Assembly: GCA_002478685.1 (NCBI GenBank)
Contig: DLPY01000067.1
Span: forward strand, 1 to 6,615
Source of the DNA: Flavobacteriaceae bacterium UBA7446
GTDB lineage: Bacteria > Bacteroidota > Bacteroidia > Flavobacteriales > Flavobacteriaceae
Reading direction: 5' to 3'
Length of the DNA stretch: 6,615 nt
Below, one piece after another: positions 1-5,664 of this stretch. The position numbers were made by a program, and so were the translations under genes. The notes under the pieces are model-generated. The model was not told where the DNA came from. It saw only the letters and a list, made by a program, of their open reading frames with translations, and did no database searches. Each line of letters starts with the position of its first letter. Position 1 is the stretch's first letter.

Positions 1-211
1 CAGGTAGTCCAATATATCCAATGTACTTTTTTTTATCTCCATCTTTATAAGACCCCAGATAAAAGTCATGTGAGTCTTTGAGGTGATGTTGGATATAGGT
101 TTTGATTTCTTCTTTTAATGAATCTCCTTTTTGGGGTTCCTTTACAGCATCAATTGCAAAAGCATCGGGAATAAAAAAAACGGCGAAGAAAAAGTATAAT
201 GCGAGCCTCAA
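1..211 (-). CDS. atpB: F-type ATP synthase subunit a, N-terminal part (runs off left edge)
   Basis: This is the first 70 codons of the membrane subunit a of the F0 sector, which forms the proton (or sodium) half-channels beside the c-ring. The visible protein starts MRLALYFFFAVFFIPDAFA, a signal peptide with a Phe-rich hydrophobic core and an A-F-A cleavage site near residue 19. A charged stretch follows, then YIQHHLKDSHDFYLGSY at about residues 38-54. An N-terminal extension with a signal peptide and a HH..DSH(D/E)F motif is what I recall of Bacteroidota AtpB; the channel helices would lie beyond the window. The start is TTG at 209-211: an in-frame TAA immediately precedes it, no ATG occurs between the candidate promoter and this codon, and no in-frame ATG or GTG follows in the visible part. 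No Shine-Dalgarno is seen. AtpZ lies just upstream, which supports the call. The family is confident from motif and context, but only the extension is seen. Confidence 0.82.
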   Translation of the reverse strand, partial: MRLALYFFFAVFFIPDAFAIDAVKEPQKGDSLKEEIKTYIQHHLKDSHDFYLGSYKDGDKKKYIGYIGLP

Positions 212-362
212 TTATTTTGTTTTGGTTCTAATGCTTTGGGTTCAATAAAACGATGCAAATGTACACTTTTAACAAAAAGAAAAAAAGCTAAAAAGAGGAA
301 AAATATGCTGGCTTTTATGGCGATGGTATTTTAAAAACAAAAACAGCAAGTAAAAGTCGGGA
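212..362 (-). other. AT-rich intergenic region between atpZ and atpB
   Basis: This is the largest gap in the window and no coding frame is supported in it. It is very A/T-rich, with long T runs on the minus strand. It contains the TAnnTTTG promoter element at 256-263 and an untranslated leader of roughly 40 bases before the TTG start of atpB. I found no convincing terminator: AAAAGC and GCTTTT near 282-317 could pair across a loop of more than 20 bases ahead of a T run, which is too weak to call. In related flavobacteria I recall a further small membrane-protein gene (DUF6168) at this position; the space here is too short for it. Confidence 0.6.
256..263 (-). promoter_or_regulatory. Candidate Bacteroidota -7 promoter element for atpB
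   Basis: Read on the minus strand, this is TACATTTG followed by CATCG, a full match to the TAnnTTTG element recognised by the Bacteroidota primary sigma factor. The -33 element is poor: 17-20 bases upstream there is only a T-rich tract, and the nearest TTG is 9 bases upstream, too close. Transcription would begin around 248-251 and leave a leader of about 40 bases before the TTG start at 211. Its place in the only sizeable non-coding gap, directly ahead of atpB, makes it likely to drive the ATP synthase genes. The sequence match is direct; the function is inferred. Confidence 0.55.
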
Positions 363-581
363 TTAGTTATAGCGATTAAGAAATTTTATGAGCCCATATA
401 TGTTTGCAGCTAAGGCTAAAATGAGCAAACTAAGGGTCATTGTTTTTCCTGTTTCCCAATGTGTATCTAATGCTTTTCCAGCTTGTGAAGCGAAGTATAA
501 AATCACCCCCATTTGAAAGGTTAACCCAGTTAAGACAGCCCAAGTTTTAGGCCGTTTTTTCGGCTTTTTCGGCTTTTTCAT
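363..581 (-). CDS. atpZ: AtpZ/AtpI-family small membrane protein
   Basis: This is a two-helix inner-membrane protein of 72 residues, a usual length for the family. A very basic, Pro-rich head (KKPKKPKKRPK) is followed by TGLTFQMGVILYFASQAGKALD, which carries the family's conserved F-Q-M-G segment and the G(K)xLD end of the first helix. Transmembrane helices span about residues 13-32 and 47-65, with a short hydrophilic loop between them. Family members sit ahead of ATP synthase genes and have been linked to c-ring/F0 assembly and, in Bacillus, to magnesium uptake with AtpI; neither role is shown here. The start taken is ATG at 579-581. A TTG lies directly before it at 582-584, but ATG is the simpler choice. 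The first 35 bases overlap the end of the bactofilin gene in another frame, so translation is probably coupled. No Shine-Dalgarno is visible. The following gene is atpB, after 151 bases. Confidence 0.85.
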   Translation of the reverse strand: MKKPKKPKKRPKTWAVLTGLTFQMGVILYFASQAGKALDTHWETGKTMTLSLLILALAANIYGLIKFLNRYN

Positions 582-963
582 CAATGATAGACTTTACCGC
601 AGCAGATTTCATACTACAATGCGCATTAAGCGTTGCACCAGATTCTACAGCAAGCTTGCCAACTGTGATTTGACCTTCTATAAAACCCTCAGACTTAATA
701 GTAAGCAACCCATTCACAAATAGTTTGCCGTTAAAATTGCCCATGATATCGGCATAGTCACAATGTACCTCGCCCTGAACAGTTCCTTCTTTTCCAACAA
801 CAACACGCCCAGAAGTATTTACCTTGCCTTCCAAAGTTCCATCAATGCGAAAATCTGACTTTGATTCAATTTCACCAACGATACGCGTATTGGGTTCGAT
901 AAAATTGATTTTTACTGCGCTTTTATTTGAATCCATATTTTTTTGTTTTTTATCTGAAAACAT
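547..963 (-). CDS. Bactofilin (polymer-forming cytoskeletal protein, DUF583)
   Basis: This is a 138-residue bactofilin, a cytosolic protein that polymerises without nucleotide into filaments used as scaffolds for envelope-localised machinery. A short charged head (MFSDKKQKN) leads to the beta-helical core at about residues 19-116. The core shows the family's regular Gly-rich turns: DGTLEGKV at 41-48, VQGEV at 62-66, GNFNGKL at 75-81, GFIEGQI at 93-99 and SGATLNA at 109-115. The RIDGTLEG segment at 39-46 is the most diagnostic. The tail is Lys/Ala/Glu-rich (KAEKAEKTA) and is encoded by a 9-base tandem repeat shared with the start of atpZ. ATG at 961-963 is the first Met and gives the usual head; Met10 is a less likely alternative. 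The gene begins only 6 bases after the porW stop, with AGGA just before the ATG, so cotranscription is likely. Its role in this organism is unknown; the placement suggests an envelope or motility scaffold. Confidence 0.93.
   Translation of the reverse strand: MFSDKKQKNMDSNKSAVKINFIEPNTRIVGEIESKSDFRIDGTLEGKVNTSGRVVVGKEGTVQGEVHCDYADIMGNFNGKLFVNGLLTIKSEGFIEGQITVGKLAVESGATLNAHCSMKSAAVKSIIDEKAEKAEKTA
561..578. repeat. 9-base tandem repeat inside the bactofilin/atpZ overlap
   Basis: Two perfect copies of CGGCTTTTT (plus strand) lie head to tail. A degenerate third copy, CCGTTTTTT, sits next to them at 552-560. On the minus strand the array encodes the Lys-Ala-Glu tail of bactofilin in one frame and the Lys-Lys-Pro head of AtpZ in another. 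Because the unit is a multiple of three, gain or loss of a copy would lengthen or shorten both proteins without a frameshift in either. The short runs of five or six T make it prone to slippage. Confidence 0.8.
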
Positions 964-969
964 TTCCTG

Positions 970-3405
970 TTAATTTTCCAATTGTTCAAAGCGTTTATTT
1001 ATTAGCGCATTTCTATAATTAGAAGTTAAAATTACAATATTTTTGGTTTCCACCAAACCTGGGTTGCTCACTTTCATAAGGTTACGAGCCTTACCTGCGC
1101 TTGCTTCCGAGCTAAACCCATGAACCACCAAAGTTTCTGTGTTGCGATCAAATACATCAATAGAAACGCGTAATTGACCAACAATTCCTTGCATATCAAT
1201 CCATTGTTCAATCCATTTTTGATCTTCCTCAGATTGTTTGCGGTCCTCTGGGGTACGCACAAACACTAATTTTGCCTTTTCATCATCTTCGGCAGTTAGG
1301 TTGTCATATACCTCAAATCCGTCAAGCTGTGCTTTTGCTGTGGATGCACTTTCAGTTTTTGGATAGGTTTGCACCAAAACAGTTAGGGCTTCTTTGTAGG
1401 CATCAAGACCATCTAATCTACCCAACGAAATAGCTCTTAACATTGCCCATTCAGCTTGAAGCACTTTGTCTGTCAACAGCGGAATTTGTTGTTCACTTTT
1501 TGCAATTATCGCAATGTAATCCTGCTTAGTTAACAGTTCTTTGGCATTAGCTAATACAACTTTATTTTCTTCTTTGGTTTGTGCCAACGCTACAGGGTTT
1601 CGTATCATTTTGGCATAATCGCTTTGCGGGTAGTTTGCCAAGATTTGATTTCTGTAAGGTAGCTGCTTGACACTGTTATTGGCATGTAGTTTATATAAAT
1701 GATACAAGGTTGGAGGCAGGTATTTTTTGTCTGGATTTGATGACAAAAGCGATGTAAAGCGGTCAATGGCAGTTTGTGGTACTTCAAACTGCTCTTTGTA
1801 TGCCAATCCCGCTTGGAAATAGGCTTCTTGTTGCAATTGTTTCAGACTATCTGCAGCTTGGGGTGGCGGGATTTGCGTCAAATAGGTTTGTGGATTGTAC
1901 GCAGGGTTTTCTTCTTTTTCTGTTGTCACTTCAGGAGTTGATTGTGTAACAGCGGCAGTCGAATTTGAGGTGTATTTCCAGTTATCTGCCAAGCCAATAT
2001 TTGCCCAATCACGCTGAAAATCAAGCTTACCGTTTTCTACTTGACGGCTATTGTAGAAATAGAAACTTCCCATTAGCAAAGTAGTGCCTGGATCTTGTGA
2101 AGCTGCCTCTGCTTCGGCTTTAGCCTCCTCCTCTTTAAGTTGAACAACGTAACTGTCCACGACTTGTTTTTGCTCTTCTGGAGACATGTTCATTAGACGC
2201 AACAAACTATCGGTAGACACTATTGTTTTTTCATAGGTAATGATATCGTCTAATTTTCCACGTTGGCGTTTTAGTTTGCGATATCGCCTTGTGCTTTCTT
2301 CCAAATTTTGAAGGGTGCTGTCCAAGTAAGCACTCGCAGTTACAAACGCCACTTGATCTATGCGATTGCGTGCCAATTGCTCAAAAATAAGGGATTTCAA
2401 GTAGCGGTCTTGGGAGTTCGTTTTTAAAGATGCATTCAGCTCTTTTTCCCCTTTTAGGGTGTCTTTTCCTTTTAGCAAATAACTGCCATAGAAGTAGTGA
2501 ATTTTATCTCTAAACCTACGGTCTTCGTCACTACGCAACAATTTTTTATAAGCATCCTGTGTATTAATATCTTCTTGTAAGTTGTTTTTTAGTTGTGCTA
2601 ATCGAGCGTGAATCCACAATTCGCGAGGAACGCGTCGATTTAAATCCAACACTTGCTGATAGGCAACAATCGCCGAATCAGGATAATTTAAATCCTCGTA
2701 AAGCTGTCCCAACAAATAGGCGTAACGACCACGTTTAGCTGCTGATTTTTCGGTTGCTATTGCACGCATTAGCGGTTGCGTGGCCAAGGTATCTTTTTCT
2801 TCTCTTATAAGCGCATCGGCAAGTGCCGATTGTGCAATTGCATATTGTTTGGAGGTAAGATTACCTGACTGTGAAATGTTGGTTAATTCGCGTGCTGCAC
2901 GTTCTTCTTGCCCCATCTCCAAATAACTTTTTGCACGCCACAATTCGGCTTCAATCGCCTCGTCGGAGTTGCTCATATTTTTGATGAGATAGGTAAATGC
3001 TTCAATGGCTTGCAGGTAGCTGCCATTAAAATAGCGTGCCTTCCCAAGAAGTAAATAGGCTTTGGAAATTTGCTTGTTGCGTTGTTCACCCCCAATAAGC
3101 ATAGAGTGTTTTTGAATGGTAAGTGTAGCTTTTTCTTGAGCTCTATCAAAAAACTCGTTACTATTATATGCTTCGCTAAAGGCATTGGGAAGTTGGTACG
3201 GATCAACAGAAAGGCGTAGCCAATAATTGTCTTGATGCTTTTGGGTAATATCTAATGTGCCGTAGCGCAAGGCTTCTTGTCCATTAAATAAAGGATTAAA
3301 TTTTGATGTGGTGCTATGGTAAGCGCGATTGATTGCGCCATTTTTTTTGGTAGAGCAGGCAGCTACCATCATTATCAACCCCAAAAAAAGAAACGCTTTT
3401 TTCAT
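970..3405 (-). CDS. porW: Type IX secretion/gliding TPR lipoprotein PorW/SprE
   Basis: This 811-residue protein resembles PorW of Porphyromonas and SprE of Flavobacterium, outer-membrane-associated lipoproteins needed for type IX secretion and, in gliders, for motility. PorW has been reported to link the outer-membrane PorK/N ring to the PorL/M motor. Residues 1-17 form a lipoprotein signal peptide ending in the lipobox VAAC (Cys17). Helical repeats of TPR type run from about 115 to 365, for example AYLLLGKARYFNGSYLQAIE at 116-135 and YLLGQLYEDLNYPDSAIVAY at 230-249. A charged Glu/Ala linker covers 421-436. Next comes the segment I take as most family-specific: SFYFYNSRQVENGKLDF (447-463), then W467 and DNWKY (474-478). 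A Thr/Ser/Pro-rich linker (479-520), a second helical-repeat block (525-690) and a C-terminal domain (713-811) ending in NALINKRFEQLEN complete it. The 811-residue length is close to flavobacterial SprE. The ATG gives an intact signal peptide. The gene lies 51 bases after the ABC ATPase and 6 before bactofilin. Confidence 0.88.
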   Translation of the reverse strand: MKKAFLFLGLIMMVAACSTKKNGAINRAYHSTTSKFNPLFNGQEALRYGTLDITQKHQDNYWLRLSVDPYQLPNAFSEAYNSNEFFDRAQEKATLTIQKHSMLIGGEQRNKQISKAYLLLGKARYFNGSYLQAIEAFTYLIKNMSNSDEAIEAELWRAKSYLEMGQEERAARELTNISQSGNLTSKQYAIAQSALADALIREEKDTLATQPLMRAIATEKSAAKRGRYAYLLGQLYEDLNYPDSAIVAYQQVLDLNRRVPRELWIHARLAQLKNNLQEDINTQDAYKKLLRSDEDRRFRDKIHYFYGSYLLKGKDTLKGEKELNASLKTNSQDRYLKSLIFEQLARNRIDQVAFVTASAYLDSTLQNLEESTRRYRKLKRQRGKLDDIITYEKTIVSTDSLLRLMNMSPEEQKQVVDSYVVQLKEEEAKAEAEAASQDPGTTLLMGSFYFYNSRQVENGKLDFQRDWANIGLADNWKYTSNSTAAVTQSTPEVTTEKEENPAYNPQTYLTQIPPPQAADSLKQLQQEAYFQAGLAYKEQFEVPQTAIDRFTSLLSSNPDKKYLPPTLYHLYKLHANNSVKQLPYRNQILANYPQSDYAKMIRNPVALAQTKEENKVVLANAKELLTKQDYIAIIAKSEQQIPLLTDKVLQAEWAMLRAISLGRLDGLDAYKEALTVLVQTYPKTESASTAKAQLDGFEVYDNLTAEDDEKAKLVFVRTPEDRKQSEEDQKWIEQWIDMQGIVGQLRVSIDVFDRNTETLVVHGFSSEASAGKARNLMKVSNPGLVETKNIVILTSNYRNALINKRFEQLEN

Positions 3406-3456
3406 GCTATAAACCTAAGATAAAAACTGAAAAAACAAAGCTTTAGTATATGCAAT

Positions 3457-4158
3457 TTATAACTGCTCGCGAAAAAAGGCTTCTAATTTCTGTAATGTAT
3501 CTGTAGAGGTTTTTTCGTCACGTACCACTTTACCTTTGTGAAGCACCACAATGCGGTCGCAAACTTCGGTAACATGCTGCAGATCATGACTGGAAATTAG
3601 AAAGGTTTTTCCAGTTGCGCTGGCTTCCTCTTTTAACAGTTTTTTTAGTCTAATTTGTGTTGTGGGGTCTAAGTTAGCAAAAGGCTCATCCAAGATAACC
3701 AAGGGAGTATTGGACAAAAGTGTTCCAACAATGCCCACCTTTTTCTGATTTCCCTTAGACAGGTCACGGATATACTTTTTTTGCCCCAATACTTCACCGT
3801 GGAAAAAATCGGCGTATTGGTTAAGTGCGGTGCTAATTTTTTCTTTCTTTATACCGCGAAGCCCACCAATAAAAGTAAAATATTCTTCTGGGGTTAGGTA
3901 GCCAATAAGGAATTGTTCATCTAGAAAAGCAGCAGTATGCGCTTTCCAGCCCTCACTTTTTTGCACCACAATATCGTTATTGGTAACTGTTCCTCTTGTT
4001 GGTGCAATAAGGTCTAACATCAGGCTGAAAAGCGTAGTTTTCCCTGCGCCATTGTTCCCTACCAACCCAAAGGTTTGACCACTTGGGATGTTTAAAATAT
4101 CTATGTCGAGCACTGTTTGCTTACCGTATTTTTTCGAAAGGAGGTTGATATTAATCAT
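3457..4158 (-). CDS. ABC transporter ATP-binding protein (exporter type)
   Basis: This 233-residue nucleotide-binding subunit powers the membrane protein encoded just upstream. It contains Walker A GNNGAGKTT at 34-42, a signature LSKGNQKK at 133-140, Walker B LVILDEP at 153-159 with catalytic Glu158, a D-loop NLDP at 162-165 and the switch His191 in LISSHD. The canonical Q-loop glutamine is not obvious: the equivalent stretch reads AAFLDEQFLIGYLTPEEY (76-93), as in many NatA/CcmA-like ATPases, where an acidic residue stands there. The LSKGN signature fits the same drug, antibiotic or ion exporter group. Its ATG overlaps the permease stop codon by 4 bases (ATGA), so the two are translationally coupled and almost certainly form one transporter. 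No Shine-Dalgarno is seen, in keeping with reinitiation. The substrate cannot be inferred. The porW gene follows on the same strand after 51 bases. Confidence 0.93.
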   Translation of the reverse strand: MININLLSKKYGKQTVLDIDILNIPSGQTFGLVGNNGAGKTTLFSLMLDLIAPTRGTVTNNDIVVQKSEGWKAHTAAFLDEQFLIGYLTPEEYFTFIGGLRGIKKEKISTALNQYADFFHGEVLGQKKYIRDLSKGNQKKVGIVGTLLSNTPLVILDEPFANLDPTTQIRLKKLLKEEASATGKTFLISSHDLQHVTEVCDRIVVLHKGKVVRDEKTSTDTLQKLEAFFREQL

Positions 4159-5624
4159 GTGTTTTTTTGTTTATAAGCGGCAAGTGTTTCGTGTTTTTCT
4201 TCTTGGTATATTTTTTCTATCCATCCAAAAACCAAATTTCTGAATGCAAACCCCAATAACCCTACAAGGGCAACAAGAATTAGCCCCAAAGATTTGCTTT
4301 GAATAAGTACACCTACGTAAAACAAAAACATAGGAACAGCAAATTTTGGGATGCTTAGCAAAAGGACTTTTAGGTTAAACGACCGTTTATCGCCAAAGGC
4401 TTTTTTGTTACTGGCAAGGTCAATGGGGACACGGGTGTAAGCACCCGAAAGCAGCACCAGATGAGCATTTACGCCAATGTTGTAGATGCCCCCAGCTATG
4501 ATAGCCAAGTAGCTTTCCCAACTAAAAAAGATATAAAAGCTTGCCAGAGGAATGCTAATCAAAGTACCAACAACAACTAACCACCACTTGGATTTTAAGT
4601 ATTCCTTGTAAGGTATATTTTGGCTCATCATCAGTGGGTAGTAGCTGCTGTCCCAACTTGGAACATATTGTCCAAAACTGAACAAAAACCCGCCGCTAAC
4701 AAAAATCCCAACAAATAGCATCATAGTAGATCCGCTATAGATATCACTCATAAAAATAAGGCCGTAAAACAAAAAGCCAACACCCATCCAAACTGCCATA
4801 CGAGCGCGTTTGTTTCGGATGATGAGTTGGATATCGTTACGGAGGAAAAGGGCTGTTCTACCAAATCGGTCTAACCAACTGAGCTCCGCTGTGCGATGCG
4901 TTTCGGTTTTGGGGTGCAACGTTCCTTCATCTAACATCAACTTATTCTTAAAATGGGCAAAGCTCCAACTATACGTCAAGACTACAAGCCCAATAGGGAT
5001 TACAGCAAAAAGCGGTTGATTATATGACACCATAAACAGCGGACTTGTCCATGTAGTGAGGTCAAAAATCTCGTAATACTGCAGCGTAAAAATCCCTGCC
5101 AATAGCACCGCAACAATAATAAGGATGCGGTCAACGCTATTGAGCATAATGTTTAAAAAATTGGTTGCAATAATAACGCTTCCAATAGTCACCCACCACC
5201 CTAAAACTCCATGTGGATTATAGTCTTGTTGCATAAGAGTAATGCCAAAGGGGACAAAAAAGAAGAGGTTTCCAAGGTTAAAAAAACTCAGCACGGTTTT
5301 TAGCAATCCAAACCGAACGATACTTTTTTTGGAAATGGGCAACACCAACAACGGTTGGATATGTACGATAGGCATTTTTTGTAAAAAGTAACGCGCCACA
5401 ACCCAAAAGGCAAAGGCATAGAGCAAGTTGTCACTAACAAAAACTAAGGGATCTAAACCCATGTCGTCTTGCACTACCTGAAAGGTTATAAAAGCTAGCC
5501 CAGCAAACACAGCGGAAAAGCATATCCATGCAAAGCTCATCAGAATCTTTTGCGCCAAGTCAGTAGCAAATCCCGCTCCACGGGTAAAAGACTTCCATTG
5601 TAAAAACAAAAAGCGCTGTAGCAT
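4155..5624 (-). CDS. ABC transporter permease, DUF5687-like
   Basis: This is a 489-residue polytopic inner-membrane protein that pairs with the ATPase encoded immediately downstream. About twelve hydrophobic segments are visible, near residues 29-52, 62-82, 109-130, 140-161, 166-182, 203-223, 276-294, 301-318, 346-366, 370-392, 418-441 and 446-464. Two halves of six helices are joined by a hydrophilic cytoplasmic loop (224-275) with a basic stretch, IIRNKRAR. The segment GQYVPSWDSSYYPLMMSQNI (318-337) matches what I recall as the hallmark of the DUF5687 family, which is common in Bacteroidota beside a NatA-like ATPase. The start ATG at 5622-5624 lies 12-15 bases after a likely transcription start and has no Shine-Dalgarno. 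The stop overlaps the ATPase start. No substrate is known to me for the family. Transport function rests on topology and pairing, and the family name on motif recall. Confidence 0.85.
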   Translation of the reverse strand: MLQRFLFLQWKSFTRGAGFATDLAQKILMSFAWICFSAVFAGLAFITFQVVQDDMGLDPLVFVSDNLLYAFAFWVVARYFLQKMPIVHIQPLLVLPISKKSIVRFGLLKTVLSFFNLGNLFFFVPFGITLMQQDYNPHGVLGWWVTIGSVIIATNFLNIMLNSVDRILIIVAVLLAGIFTLQYYEIFDLTTWTSPLFMVSYNQPLFAVIPIGLVVLTYSWSFAHFKNKLMLDEGTLHPKTETHRTAELSWLDRFGRTALFLRNDIQLIIRNKRARMAVWMGVGFLFYGLIFMSDIYSGSTMMLFVGIFVSGGFLFSFGQYVPSWDSSYYPLMMSQNIPYKEYLKSKWWLVVVGTLISIPLASFYIFFSWESYLAIIAGGIYNIGVNAHLVLLSGAYTRVPIDLASNKKAFGDKRSFNLKVLLLSIPKFAVPMFLFYVGVLIQSKSLGLILVALVGLLGFAFRNLVFGWIEKIYQEEKHETLAAYKQKNT

Positions 5625-5642
5625 ATCAGGTTTTTAAACGAG

Positions 5643-5650
5643 CAAATATA
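5643..5650 (-). promoter_or_regulatory. Candidate Bacteroidota -7 promoter element for the ABC exporter genes
   Basis: On the minus strand this reads TATATTTG followed by CTCG, a full match to TAnnTTTG, placed in the 40-base gap between the glycosyltransferase stop and the permease start. No good -33 TTTG lies 17-20 bases upstream. Transcription would begin around 5636-5638, leaving a very short leader of about 12 bases and no ribosome-binding site, which is not unusual in this phylum. It could serve permease, ATPase and, by read-through, porW, bactofilin and atpZ. The function is inferred. Confidence 0.45.
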
Positions 5651-5664
5651 ATTTTTTTGGAGGA

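Noticed and set aside
173..180. Eight-base homopolymer in the atpB signal peptide as a sign of a frameshift or pseudogene
   Set aside because: The frame on both sides gives a coherent signal peptide joined to the conserved HH..DSHDF region, so there is no sign of an indel.
1074..1787. Short minus-strand frames inside porW (1074-1262 and 1605-1787)
   Set aside because: They are out of frame with porW, lack any family features, and are better explained by the continuous 811-residue lipoprotein.
2973..3206. A 77-residue minus-strand frame inside the first TPR block of porW
   Set aside because: It overlaps conserved TPR coding sequence and has no motif or start context of its own.
3431..3446. 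AAAGCTTT palindrome followed by a T run after the ABC ATPase gene, resembling a terminator
   Set aside because: The palindrome has no loop and only four base pairs per arm, so it cannot form a stable terminator hairpin.
3406..3456. Possible promoter for porW (TATCTTAG at 3415-3422 on the minus strand, with TTTG at 3436-3439)
   Set aside because: The -7 match has one mismatch, the spacer is only 13 bases instead of the usual 17-20, and the transcript would start almost on the ATG. Too weak to annotate.
4810..5019. Open frame on the plus strand inside the permease gene
   Set aside because: It is antisense to a well-supported membrane protein, has no recognisable domain or promoter, and is short. 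It is a shadow frame.
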